Source of the DNA: DATMER01 sp963741305
GTDB lineage: Bacteria > Acidobacteriota > Thermoanaerobaculia > Multivoradales > UBA5704
Direction of reading: 5' to 3'
Assembly: GCA_963741305.1 (NCBI GenBank)
Contig: CAVUHL010000003.1
Coordinates: forward strand, 496,001 to 560,000
Length of the DNA stretch: 64,000 bases
Positions 52,963 to 61,754 of this stretch are shown in pieces. The stretch's first letter is position 1, and each line of letters opens with the position of its first letter. The position numbers and the translations under genes were made by a program. The notes beneath the pieces are model-generated. The model was not told the origin of the DNA. It made no database searches and saw only the letters and a program-made list of their open reading frames with translations.

Positions 52963-54797
52963 CGCCCCTCCTCGACGCACTCCTGCGAGCATCCATCCAG
53001 GGCGCCCTGTTCGTGGGGGCGGTGTGGGCCGTCTGCCGTCTTTTCCCTAGCTTGCCTGCCGGGCTCCGTTGCGGGCTCTGGTGGCTCGCCTGCCTGAAGA
53101 TCCTGGTGAGCTTCGCCTGGGCCTCTCCGGTTGAGCTGCCCCTGCTGCCAGCTCCGGAGCCAGTTGCAATAACCGTCTTGAATCTTCAGGTGCCGGAGAC
53201 GCCCTCGCTTGTCTCCCAGGCCCCTCGCCTCTCCTGGCCGATGGCGCTCGCCGGCATCTGGCTGATCGGTCTCCTCGCGCAGCTCGGTGGAATCTTCCGC
53301 CAACTCGGGCATGCCCGGCGGATCGTGCGCCGGTCGGGCCCGGTGGGCGAGCCCTGGATCGCGGAGCGCTTCGCGGAGCTGCGCCGGGTGCTCGGCCTCA
53401 GGGATCGGACGGAGCTGCGGATGTCGGCCGAGGTCGAGGCCCCACAGGTGCTGGGCCTGCTCCGGCCGGTGGTGCTGCTGCCGGATCCCTGGAACCTCTC
53501 TCCCCCCGACGTCTCCATGGCGATGTGCCACGAGCTCGTCCATGTCCGCCGCGCCGACCTGTGGTGGGGTTGGGTGCCCGCGCTGGCACAGCGGTCCTTC
53601 TGGTTCCACCCCCTGGTCAGGCTGGCCGCCCGCGAGTACGCGCTCGCCCGGGAGGCAGCCTGCGACGCGGAGGTGCTCCGCGTCCTCGATCCCGAACCCC
53701 GAGCGTACGGCCGCCTGCTGCTGCGGCTGGGAGTCGCGCCGCGAGCCAGCCGCATGGCGGCCGCGGGGGCTGCGCCGTCCGTCCAGACCTTGAAAAGGAG
53801 ATTGCAGATGCTGGAACAGTCATCCGAGAACCGCCGGTTCCCCCTCGTCTGGGTGAGCCTGATCGTCCTGCTCGCGCTCGTCGCGCTGGTCCCCTTCCGG
53901 ATGGTGGCTCAGGAAGCGCCCCCCGCGCCCCCAGCTCCGGAAGCCGTCCCCGCTCCCGAGCCCGTTCCCGCTCCCGAAGCCCCGCCGGCGATTCCGGCCG
54001 TAGCGGCCGTTCCCGCGCCCGAGGCGGTCCCCGCCGCCGCGCCGGCCCTGCCCGCCGCTCCCGCTCCGGCGCCTCGGCCGGTCCCGGCTCTGGCGCCCGT
54101 CCCCGCGGCAGCTCCGGTCGCCCAGGTCGCCCGGCTGAGCCCGTTGGGTATAGCGCCGCCTGCGCCGCCTGCTCCGCCCCCGACCCCGCCCGTCCCTCCG
54201 GCTCCGCCCGCGCCCCCCGCGCCGTCGGATCACAGCTGGGTCAAGGGCGAGTCCTACGTCCTGCTGATGGGCGAGAGCCGGACCGTGATGAACGGCTCGG
54301 GCGACGACATCCGCCGTGCCCGCGAGCTGCAGCAGGGCAAAGAGCCGCTGCTCTATTTCCGGAAGAACGGCAAGAGCTACGTGATCCGCGACGCGGCGTT
54401 CGTCGAGAAGGCCCAGGGGCTCTTCAAGAAGCAGATGGAGCTCGGCGAGAAGCAGGCAAAGCTGGGAGCGCAGCAGGCGGAGCTCGGTGGCCGGCAGGCC
54501 GAGTTGGCAGGCAAGCAGGCCGAGATCGGCGCGAAGCAGTCTGCCCTGGCCACGAAGCAGGCGCGCAGCGGCGAGGATGCGGGAAACCTGGAATATGAGA
54601 TGGGGCAGCTCAGTCGCCAGCAGGGCGAGCTCGGGATGAAGCAGGGCGAGCTGGGCCAGCAGCAGGCCAGGCTCGGCGATCAGCAGGCGGAGCTGGGGCG
54701 CCAGCAGGAGCGGCAGGGCAAGGAAGCGGAGGTCAAGTTCCGCGACCTGCTCCAGGAGGCCATCCGCAACGGCGCGGCGCAGGAAGTCGAGCGGTAG
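52959..54797 (+). CDS. BlaR1-type M56 membrane protease with Pro- and Gln-rich tail
   Basis: The protein has 612 residues. It has about four N-terminal helices and an M56 metallopeptidase motif HELVHVRR with REAACDAEV downstream. A last helix (PLVWVSLIVLLALVALVPF) leads outward. The sensor is not the penicillin-binding domain of BlaR1. Instead there is a roughly 110-residue Pro/Ala stretch (repeats such as PAPPAPEAVPAP) and a globular part of about 65 residues. A tail with repeated QAELG/KQAELG heptads, likely a coiled coil, completes it. It would cleave BlaI on receiving an envelope signal other than beta-lactam. Confidence 0.85.
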   Translation: MTPLLDALLRASIQGALFVGAVWAVCRLFPSLPAGLRCGLWWLACLKILVSFAWASPVELPLLPAPEPVAITVLNLQVPETPSLVSQAPRLSWPMALAGIWLIGLLAQLGGIFRQLGHARRIVRRSGPVGEPWIAERFAELRRVLGLRDRTELRMSAEVEAPQVLGLLRPVVLLPDPWNLSPPDVSMAMCHELVHVRRADLWWGWVPALAQRSFWFHPLVRLAAREYALAREAACDAEVLRVLDPEPRAYGRLLLRLGVAPRASRMAAAGAAPSVQTLKRRLQMLEQSSENRRFPLVWVSLIVLLALVALVPFRMVAQEAPPAPPAPEAVPAPEPVPAPEAPPAIPAVAAVPAPEAVPAAAPALPAAPAPAPRPVPALAPVPAAAPVAQVARLSPLGIAPPAPPAPPPTPPVPPAPPAPPAPSDHSWVKGESYVLLMGESRTVMNGSGDDIRRARELQQGKEPLLYFRKNGKSYVIRDAAFVEKAQGLFKKQMELGEKQAKLGAQQAELGGRQAELAGKQAEIGAKQSALATKQARSGEDAGNLEYEMGQLSRQQGELGMKQGELGQQQARLGDQQAELGRQQERQGKEAEVKFRDLLQEAIRNGAAQEVER

Positions 54798-54806
54798 AAG
54801 GCAGAT

Positions 54807-54836
54807 CTCACCCCCTGAAACCGCCCAGGGGGTGAG
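54807..54836 (+). terminator. Hairpin after the M56 gene
   Basis: CTCACCCCCTG and CAGGGGGTGAG form a perfect 11-base stem with an 8-base loop between the M56 stop and the ApaH gene start. No T run follows. Confidence 0.55.
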
Positions 54837-54850
54837 GTATCTTCTGGCCG

Positions 54851-55663
54851 ATGGCGACCTACGCGATCGGCGACGTCCACGGCTGTTTCAAGACCCTCCA
54901 GAAGCTCCTCAAAAAGATCGGCTTCGACCGCCGCCATGACCGTCTCTGGCTGGTCGGCGACCTGGTCAACCGCGGCCCGCGCTCGCTCGCGGTGCTGCGC
55001 TGGGCGGTCGAGCAGGAGGACCGGCTCGTCGCCGTCCTCGGAAACCACGACCTCCACCTCCTCGCCCGGGCCGCGGGCGTGGCCTTGCCCAAGCGCCGCG
55101 ACGGCCTCGAAGAGGTGCTCGGCGCGCCCGACCGGGACGACCTCATCGGCTGGCTGCGCACCCGGCCGCTGCTCCACCGCGAGGGGGGCTTCACCCTGGT
55201 TCACGCCGGCCTCTTCCCGGAGTGGACCCCGGGGCAGGCCGAGGAGCTGGCGCGGATGACCGAGGCCGCGTTGCGCGACGGCGGTGCGGCCGGGCTGCTC
55301 GCCAGCATCGACCGCAAGTCCGACGAGCGCTGGGACGAAACGCTCCAGAATGGTGACCGCGGCCATCGCGCCCGGGTCGCCCTCGCCGCCTTTGCCCGGC
55401 TCCGCACCCTCCAGACGGATGGCCGCATGTGCGGCTCCTTCAGTGGCCCTCCCAAAGAGGCACCCGACGGCTGCCGGCCCTGGTTCGACATCCCGGAGCG
55501 CCGCAGCCGGGGGGAAACCGTCATCTTCGGCCACTGGGCGGCCCTGGGCCTCTGGCTTCACGAGGGCTTGGCCGGCCTGGACACCGGCTGCGCGTGGGGC
55601 CGCGAGCTGACCGCGCTCCGCCTCGAGGATGGCAAGCTCTTCCAACAGAGGACGGTGGACTGA
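54851..55663 (+). CDS. apaH: ApaH-type bis(5'-nucleosyl)-tetraphosphatase/phosphatase
   Basis: The protein has 270 residues. IGDVHG, GDLVNRGPRS, VLGNHDLHLL and FTLVHAGLF are the metal-binding motifs of calcineurin-type phosphoesterases, with FGHWAALGLWL in the later part. This is the symmetric Ap4A hydrolase pattern, splitting Ap4A into two ADP, though protein-phosphatase relatives share these motifs. It begins after a hairpin, so it has its own transcript or reads through from the BlaI operon. Confidence 0.85.
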   Translation: MATYAIGDVHGCFKTLQKLLKKIGFDRRHDRLWLVGDLVNRGPRSLAVLRWAVEQEDRLVAVLGNHDLHLLARAAGVALPKRRDGLEEVLGAPDRDDLIGWLRTRPLLHREGGFTLVHAGLFPEWTPGQAEELARMTEAALRDGGAAGLLASIDRKSDERWDETLQNGDRGHRARVALAAFARLRTLQTDGRMCGSFSGPPKEAPDGCRPWFDIPERRSRGETVIFGHWAALGLWLHEGLAGLDTGCAWGRELTALRLEDGKLFQQRTVD

Positions 55664-55703
55664 TTCCATCCCTGGGCCGCTCGGATGGCGGCTGGAGCCT
55701 CCC

Positions 55704-55913
55704 AACCCGCGGGCCGGACGGGAAAACCCGCGGGTTGAGCCAGAAAACCCGCGGGTTGGAAGCCTCAACCCGGCGGTTGGCTCGCCAAACCCGCGGGTTA
55801 GGACGCAAAACCCACGGGTTGGAACACCAAACCCGCGGGTTGGGACGCCAAACCCGCCGGTTGAAACACCAAACCCGCCGGTTGGAACGCCAAACCCGCG
55901 GGTCAGGAGACTC
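55704..55913. repeat. Ten tandem 21-base units with AACCCGCGGGTT core
   Basis: Ten units of exactly 21 bases start at 55704 and follow every 21 bases to 55893. Each has AACCCGCGGGTT or a near form (two have GCCGG, one GGCGG, one CACGG in place of GCGGG), then a 9-base spacer such as GGGACGCCA or GGAACACCA. The core is a perfect 12-base palindrome. All frames are largely open because 21 is divisible by three. It fills the gap between apaH and the TPR gene. Confidence 0.95.
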
Positions 55914-55936
55914 CCTTCGCGGGTAGAATCGCTCCC

Positions 55937-57517
55937 ATGAGCCGCCTATTCGTCCTTCTGGCCCTTCTGGCCCTCCCCGCCCAGGCCGCCGACCTGGGCC
56001 GCGTCGACTTCCCGACCTCCGGCAAGCCCGAGGCCCAGGCGCACTTCCTGCGCGGTGTGGCCGCGCTCCACAGCTTCTGGTACGACGAGGCCGCCGACGC
56101 CTTCCGCGACGCGCAGAAGGCTGATCCCGCCTTCACCCTCGCGTACTGGGGCGAGGCGATGACCTACAACCACCCGATCTGGGGCGAGGAGGACCTGGCA
56201 GCCGCGCGGGCTGCACTGGCGCGCGCCGCCAAGGCTCCCACGGACCGGGAAAAAGCCTGGATGGCCGCGGTGGAGGCGCTCTACGGAGAGGGTGAGAAGG
56301 CCGCCCGCGACCGCGCCTACGCCGAGGCCATGCGCGCGCTCCACGAGCGCTGGCCGGATGACCTGGAGGCCGCGAGCTTCTACGCCCTCTCCATGATCGG
56401 CCCGGCGCTCATCGGCGGCCAGACCGGCCCCGGCCGCGACCGGGACCTCATGAAGGCCGCGGGCGTGCTGGAGGTGTTTTTCGACCGCAACCCCGAGCAC
56501 CCAGGGGTGGTGCACTACCTGATCCACGCCTACGACGACCCGGTGCACGCGCCGCTGGGCCTGCGGGCGGCCCGCACCTACGCCAAAGTCGCGCCCTCGG
56601 CCCATCACGCTCTCCACATGCCGTCGCACATCTTCGTCCAGCTCGGCCAGTGGCCCGAGACGAGCGCCTCCAACGAGGCCTCCTGGGCCGCTTCCGTCGA
56701 TTGGGTGAAGCGCCGCAACCTGGCGGTGGAAAAGCGCGACTTCCACAGCCTCGCCTGGCTCGGCTACTCCTACCTCCAGCAGGGGCGCCTGCGCAAGGCC
56801 GAAGAGGTGCTGGAGACCGCCCGGCAGGCGGCGCGCGAGAGCGGCAGCCCGCGGGTGGCGTCCTCTTTGGAGGGGATCGAGGCGCGCCACCGCATCGAGA
56901 CCCGCAGCTGGCAGCCGGCCAAGGCCGTCCCCGCGGCGAAAGCGGAGGAGGCTCACTGCGGTGGGATGGCGCGTCCCCGGGGAGAGGGCGCAGGGCTGCT
57001 CGCCCAGGGGCTCGGCGCGGCCCGGAGCGGAGACTTGACCGCTGCCGAGGAGGCCGCCGCGGCCCTCCGCGCCCTGAACGAAGGAAAGGCGGAGGACTAC
57101 CGCTCCGCGCCGGCCCGGATCATGGAGAAGGAGGTCTCGGCCCTGGCCCTCCTCGGCCGCGGCAAGCAGCAAGAGGCGCTCGCCCTCCTCCAGGAAGCCG
57201 CGGACCTCGAGGCGCGCATGCCGCCCCCTTCGGGCCCGCCGGATCCCATCAAGCCGGCGCCCGAGCTCTACGGCGAAGTCCTCTTGGAGCTGGGGAAGGC
57301 GGAGGAGGCAGCGAAGCAGTTCCAGGCGTCGCTGCTGCGCATGCCCAACCGCGCGGCCTCGCTGCTCGGCGCCGCCCGCGCCGCGGCGAAGACAGGGGAC
57401 CGGGAGGCCGCGCGCCGGCATTATGCCGCGCTCGCCGAGGTCTGGAAGGACGCGGACCCGAGCCTGCCCGGCCTGGCCGAGGTCCGGACCTACCTGTCCG
57501 GCGTCCCCGCGCGCTGA
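55937..57517 (+). CDS. Exported TPR-repeat protein
   Basis: The protein has 526 residues with a signal peptide (LFVLLALLALPAQA). A TPR-like solenoid follows, including FLRGVAALHSFWYDEAADAF, YDDPVHAPLGLRAARTYAK, HMPSHIFVQLGQW and later repeats such as GAARAAAKTGDREAARRHYA. HPGVVHYLIHAYD and the MPSHI segment recur in a known family of bacterial TPR proteins. No enzymatic motif. Such proteins act as scaffolds in the envelope. The start is taken at 55937, soon after the repeat array. Confidence 0.8.
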   Translation: MSRLFVLLALLALPAQAADLGRVDFPTSGKPEAQAHFLRGVAALHSFWYDEAADAFRDAQKADPAFTLAYWGEAMTYNHPIWGEEDLAAARAALARAAKAPTDREKAWMAAVEALYGEGEKAARDRAYAEAMRALHERWPDDLEAASFYALSMIGPALIGGQTGPGRDRDLMKAAGVLEVFFDRNPEHPGVVHYLIHAYDDPVHAPLGLRAARTYAKVAPSAHHALHMPSHIFVQLGQWPETSASNEASWAASVDWVKRRNLAVEKRDFHSLAWLGYSYLQQGRLRKAEEVLETARQAARESGSPRVASSLEGIEARHRIETRSWQPAKAVPAAKAEEAHCGGMARPRGEGAGLLAQGLGAARSGDLTAAEEAAAALRALNEGKAEDYRSAPARIMEKEVSALALLGRGKQQEALALLQEAADLEARMPPPSGPPDPIKPAPELYGEVLLELGKAEEAAKQFQASLLRMPNRAASLLGAARAAAKTGDREAARRHYAALAEVWKDADPSLPGLAEVRTYLSGVPAR

Positions 57518-57702
57518 TCCCGTCTGGCCTGGCGGACGGTCGCGACCACCCAGAGCGCGAGGAGCTGCATGGGCGGGACGGCGGCGAAGTGGAGCAGCGT
57601 CTCCCCGCCGGGCTTCAGGCTTCCCCCGGAGACCCGGCGGGCGACCGCCCAGCCCGCCACGTGGGCGCCGGTCAGGAGCAGCCAGATGGCGATCCATCTC
57701 AC
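57490..57702 (-). CDS. Small two-TM membrane protein
   Basis: A 70-residue frame starts with GTG. The first helix is WIAIWLLLTGAHVAGWAVA and the second is LLHFAAVPPMQLLALWVVATV, followed by a basic tail (RQARRDQRAG). Two clean membrane helices and a positive C-terminus are unlikely by chance. It overlaps the end of the TPR gene by 28 bases and no ribosome site is seen. No family is recognised. Confidence 0.45.
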   Translation of the reverse strand: MRWIAIWLLLTGAHVAGWAVARRVSGGSLKPGGETLLHFAAVPPMQLLALWVVATVRQARRDQRAGTPDR

Positions 57703-57729
57703 AGAGAGAGCATAGAGGAGGTCAAGCGC

Positions 57730-58413
57730 ATGAGCGAGCAGGATGACCGCACTTGGGAGCTGCTCGGGCTCCTGTTCAAGCCCCATCCCTGGCACGGGGT
57801 CGCCATCGGGCCCGAGGCGCCGGAGGTCGTGACCGTATTCGTCGAGATCGTCCCCACCGACACGGTCAAGTACGAGATCGACAAGCCGAGCGGCCACCTC
57901 AAGGTCGACCGCCCGCAGAAGTACTCCAACGTCTGCCCCACGCTCTACGGCTTCGTTCCCCAGACCTTCTGTGGCGAGAAGGTGGCCGCCCTCTCCCAAG
58001 AGCGCACCGGCCGCCCCACGGTCGAGGGGGATGGCGATCCTCTGGACATCTGCGTGCTGAGCGAGAAGAGCTTCTCCCACGGCGACTTCCTGCTCCAGGC
58101 CGTGCCGATCGGCGGGCTGCGCCTGATCGACCGCAACCAGGCGGACGACAAGATCGTGGCCGTGCTCAAGGGGGACGTGGCCTTCGGCCACTTCCGGGAC
58201 GTCTCCGAGCTGCCCGAGGCCCAGATCGACAGGCTGAAGCACTACTTCCTGACCTACAAGAGAGCGCCAGGAGAGGTGGACGAAGGGGTGATCGCCATCA
58301 CCCACGTCTACGACCGCCGCGAGGCCCTGGAGGTCATCGAGCGCAGCCGCGGGGATTACCAGGGGCTCTTCCCGGACCTCCGGCAGCGGCTGCTCTCCCA
58401 ACTAGTCCGCTAA
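57730..58413 (+). CDS. ppa: Inorganic pyrophosphatase (type I)
   Basis: The protein has 227 residues. The active-site signature is DGDPLDI, and EIDKPSGHLKVDR, NVCPTLYGFVPQTFCG and DDKIVAVLKGD line the catalytic pocket. It hydrolyses pyrophosphate and thereby drives synthesis reactions. It is some 50 residues longer than typical bacterial PPases. GAGGAGG precedes the ATG at 57730 by 8 bases. It is a single gene ending at a strong terminator. Confidence 0.88.
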   Translation: MSEQDDRTWELLGLLFKPHPWHGVAIGPEAPEVVTVFVEIVPTDTVKYEIDKPSGHLKVDRPQKYSNVCPTLYGFVPQTFCGEKVAALSQERTGRPTVEGDGDPLDICVLSEKSFSHGDFLLQAVPIGGLRLIDRNQADDKIVAVLKGDVAFGHFRDVSELPEAQIDRLKHYFLTYKRAPGEVDEGVIAITHVYDRREALEVIERSRGDYQGLFPDLRQRLLSQLVR

Positions 58414-58421
58414 AAAACAAG

Positions 58422-58444
58422 GAGCCCGGGTCAGGCCCGGGCTC
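58422..58444 (+). terminator. Rho-independent terminator after the pyrophosphatase gene
   Basis: GAGCCCGGG and CCCGGGCTC form a perfect 9-base stem with loop TCAGG, followed by TTTC and preceded by an A run, directly after the stop. The next 290 bases hold no gene, only CAAACTCC/AACTTCC-like words, two of them 42 bases apart. Confidence 0.8.
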
Positions 58445-58733
58445 TTTCAAACTCCAGTGAATTGCAAAAGATACGTCGTGGTGCCGTTCGAAACTCCCTC
58501 CGGACTACAAACTTCAAAAGATCAGATCAGAGTGGCAGGCCTGGCTGCCTTGAGACGTAGATTAGGCGGTCGGCCCTCAAGAGTCCTCAGAAACCCACTC
58601 AAACTTCCTCAAAAAACCTCAAAATGGGCGTAGAATCCGGCCCGAGATCCTCGTACCGGTGGAGAGGGACGCAGCGAAGGCCCACGCTGGGCTCGCATGG
58701 CGATCCGTGTCCGGAACTGACCTCATTTCAGCG

Positions 58734-61700
58734 ATGACTGTAGCCCTATCACCTCCGGTGGAGAAGCGCCAATACCGCTTCGACGGTTTCGTCGTCGATC
58801 CGGTCCGCCGGCGGCTCGTTCGAGCCAGCGAGGCGGTGACGATCACGCCCAAGGCCTTTTCGATCCTCCTGATCCTGCTGGAGAGGCGCGGCAAGGTGGT
58901 GGACAAGGAGGAGCTGATCCGCCGGGTCTGGGCGGACACCTTCGTCACCGAGGCCAACCTGACCCAGAACGTCTCCTCGCTGCGCAAGGCGCTGGGGGAG
59001 AGGGCAAACGAACAGCGCTATGTAGTTACCGTGCCCGGGCGCGGCTACTCCTTCGTGGCGGAAGTGACGGAGGTGGAGGCCGCTCTCTCCTCGGGGGTGG
59101 ACATCCCCATCCCGGTCCTCCCGCCCAGGCCTGTCCTGCCTGCGGCCCCCACCCGGGGCCGGGGCTGGCTCGCGGCCGTCATCCTGGTCCTGCTGCTCGC
59201 CGTCGTGGCCGCGGCCCTTCTCCTCACGCGCAAGCCGTCTGCGGCGGCCTCGGCGGGGCCGGGGCCGGGGGGCGGCGAGGCACGGCCGTCTCTCGCCGTC
59301 CTGGGCTTCAGAAACCTGTCGAGGGCGCCCGCGTCCGAATGGATCGGCCCGGCGCTGGCGGAAATGCTGACCACCGAGCTGGCGGCCGGCGGCCGGATGC
59401 GGGTCGCCTCAGGGGAGAACGTGGCCCGTGCCCGGCAATCCCCGGAGAACCTCGACCCGGATTCGCTGCAGCGCTTGCACGGCATCCTGGGCAGCGAGCT
59501 CCTCGTGGTGGGGTCCTACCTCCCTCTGGGGAGCTTGGAGGGCGCGCGCATCCGCCTCGACCTGCGGGTGCTCCGGCTTCCCGGCGGCGACACCGTCGCC
59601 TCCCTGGCCGAAGTGGGGACGGTGCCGGAGCTGTTCGAGCTGGTCGCGCGCACCGGCGCGGAGCTGCGGCACGCGCTCGGCCTGGCCGAGCTCTCGCCCG
59701 AGCAGGCGCGGGCGGCGCGCGCCCTGCAGCCCGGCAACCCCGAAGCCGTCCGGCTCTACACGGCGGGCCTGGCGCGCCTGCGCGCCTTCGACAGCCCGCG
59801 CGCCGTAAAGCTGCTGAGCCAGGCCGTGGCCGCGGACCCGGGCTCGGCGGCGATCCGCTCCGCTCTGGCGCAGGCCTGGTCGACGCTGGGCTACGATGCG
59901 CGCGCCAAGGCCGAGGCCGCCCATGCCGTGGAGCTCTCGGGCTCCCTGTCGAAGCCCGAGAGGCTCGCGATCCAGGCGCGGCTGCACCAGGTGGCCTGGC
60001 AATGGGGCAAGGCGAGCGAGATCTACCGTTCCCTCTGGACCTTCTTCCCGGACGACCTGGAGCATGGCCTGCAGCTGGCGAGGAGCCTGGCCGAAGGCGG
60101 GCGCGGCGCCGAAGCCCTGGCGACGGTCGCCGAGCTGCGCAAGCTGCCCCCACCGGCCGGGGAGGATCCGCGGATCGATCTGATCGAGGCCTTGACCGCC
60201 ATGCGCCAGTCCGATCCTGCCACGATGCTGGCGGCTGCGCGCCGGGCGGCGGAAAAGGGGAGGGCGTCCGGCGAGGGCCCGATCGTGGCCCAGGCGCTCG
60301 AATTCCAGGGCCTCGCCCTCCTGTTCCAGGGGGATCCGGCCGGAGCGATCCGGCTGCTCCAACAGGCGCGTAAGCACTTCGAGGAAGCCGGCGATTCCCT
60401 GGAGCTGGCTGCGACGATGACCTTCATCGGCCTCGGCCTCCAGAAGCAGGGAGACCTTGCCGGTGCGGAGAAGATCTACCTGGAGGCGCTCGCGAGGCTG
60501 GAGGCGCTCGGCAACGTCTCCAGCCTCGCCTCCGTGTTCGGCAACCTGGGCATCCTCTACCAGAGCCAGGGGGACTTGAAGCGCGGGCTGAGCTACCTGG
60601 AGCGGTCGCGCGCCCAGTTCGCGGAGATCGAGGACCCCCTGCTGAAGTCGCGCGTCCTGCGCGAAAGCGCGGGGATCCTGTTCGCGCAGGGTGATCTGGC
60701 CGGCGCGCGCTCCCGGCTGCAGGAAGTGCTCGCCGTCAGCCGCAAGGTCGGAAGCCGAAACGACGAGGCCCGGGCATTCGTCAACCTGGCGGCGATCCTG
60801 GTCTGGAAGGGCGAGGTCCGCGAGGCCGGCCGGCTCACGGAGGAGGCGTACCTGATCCTCCGCGAGCGCGACGCCTCCCTGTCCGCCTCGGCGCTCGCCA
60901 CCTGGGCCGACACCCTGGCCCGGCAGGGAGACCTGGCCGGCGCGCGGCAGCGCCTCCAGCAGGCGCTCGCGATCAAGAAGCAGACCGGCGACCGGATCGG
61001 CGCGGGCCAGGTCCTCGGTGCCCTGGCCTTCCTGGAGCTGCGGGCGGGAAACCTCGCCGCGGCCAGGGCGAGGACCGGGGAACAGCTCCGGATCGCCGAG
61101 GAGACCGGCGCGCGCCCCCTCCGTATCTCGGGCCACCAGGAGAGGGGACGGGAAGAGCTGGCCGCGGGCGGCCTGGCCGCGGCCAGAAGGTCGACGGAAT
61201 CCGCCCTGGAGGAGAGCTCCTCGGCGGGCGAGGAGCTCCGGGCCATGGTCCTGAGGAACGACCTCGCCCGCCTGGAGCTGGCAGAGGGGAACACCGCGGA
61301 GGCCGCGCGGACCGCGGGTGAGGCGGCCAGCTGGTGGAAGGAGCGCGGGGTCTCCTGGGGCGAAGCGGTGTCCCTTTCCGTGCTGGCCGAGGCACTGGCT
61401 GAAGAAGGCCGTCCTGCGGAGGCCCGAGCGGCCGCGGCGCGCATCCGCGCGCTCGTCGAGCGCGGCGAGGACCGCGACCTGTTCCTGGCCGTGGCCCCCG
61501 GGCTGGCCCGCGCCGAGGCGGCTGGCGGCGACGCGGCACAGGCGCTGCGCACGCTCGGCCTGGCGGCAGAGGAGGCCGGCCGGCGCGGCTTTGCCCTCGC
61601 GGAGTTGGAAGCACGGCTGGCGGCGGCCGAGATCGGCCTGGGGGAGGGCCTCCCAGCGGCCCGGAGCGAGCTCGAAGCCCTGCGCCGGGACGCTGCCGTC

Positions 61701-61754
61701 CGCGGCTTCGGTCTTCTGGCGCGCCGGGCCGAGCGCAGGCTCAAGACATCATGA
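58734..61754 (+). CDS. CadC-type winged-helix membrane regulator with TPRs
   Basis: The protein has 1006 residues. An N-terminal OmpR-type winged helix (about 10-105: FDGFVVDPVRRRLV, NVSSLRKALGE, YVVTVPGRGYSFV) is followed by a transmembrane helix (AAVILVLLLAVVAAALLL). A TolB-like region (PSLAVLGFRNLS) and more than ten TPR repeats make up the rest. Such proteins bind DNA at the membrane and sense outer signals through the TPR side. The ATG at 58734 is preferred, because 58659 adds residues with no family match, but neither has a clear ribosome site. The stop overlaps the next gene by 4 bases. Confidence 0.82.
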   Translation: MTVALSPPVEKRQYRFDGFVVDPVRRRLVRASEAVTITPKAFSILLILLERRGKVVDKEELIRRVWADTFVTEANLTQNVSSLRKALGERANEQRYVVTVPGRGYSFVAEVTEVEAALSSGVDIPIPVLPPRPVLPAAPTRGRGWLAAVILVLLLAVVAAALLLTRKPSAAASAGPGPGGGEARPSLAVLGFRNLSRAPASEWIGPALAEMLTTELAAGGRMRVASGENVARARQSPENLDPDSLQRLHGILGSELLVVGSYLPLGSLEGARIRLDLRVLRLPGGDTVASLAEVGTVPELFELVARTGAELRHALGLAELSPEQARAARALQPGNPEAVRLYTAGLARLRAFDSPRAVKLLSQAVAADPGSAAIRSALAQAWSTLGYDARAKAEAAHAVELSGSLSKPERLAIQARLHQVAWQWGKASEIYRSLWTFFPDDLEHGLQLARSLAEGGRGAEALATVAELRKLPPPAGEDPRIDLIEALTAMRQSDPATMLAAARRAAEKGRASGEGPIVAQALEFQGLALLFQGDPAGAIRLLQQARKHFEEAGDSLELAATMTFIGLGLQKQGDLAGAEKIYLEALARLEALGNVSSLASVFGNLGILYQSQGDLKRGLSYLERSRAQFAEIEDPLLKSRVLRESAGILFAQGDLAGARSRLQEVLAVSRKVGSRNDEARAFVNLAAILVWKGEVREAGRLTEEAYLILRERDASLSASALATWADTLARQGDLAGARQRLQQALAIKKQTGDRIGAGQVLGALAFLELRAGNLAAARARTGEQLRIAEETGARPLRISGHQERGREELAAGGLAAARRSTESALEESSSAGEELRAMVLRNDLARLELAEGNTAEAARTAGEAASWWKERGVSWGEAVSLSVLAEALAEEGRPAEARAAAARIRALVERGEDRDLFLAVAPGLARAEAAGGDAAQALRTLGLAAEEAGRRGFALAELEARLAAAEIGLGEGLPAARSELEALRRDAAVRGFGLLARRAERRLKTS

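Noticed and set aside
55629..55940. Frames reading NPRV/TRGL-type repeats through the 21-base array
   Set aside because: Product of the tandem repeat. No start context, and the pattern exists in several frames at once.
58450..58733. A sixth 21-base array
   Set aside because: Two AACTCC words are 42 bases apart, but the others do not keep the phase.
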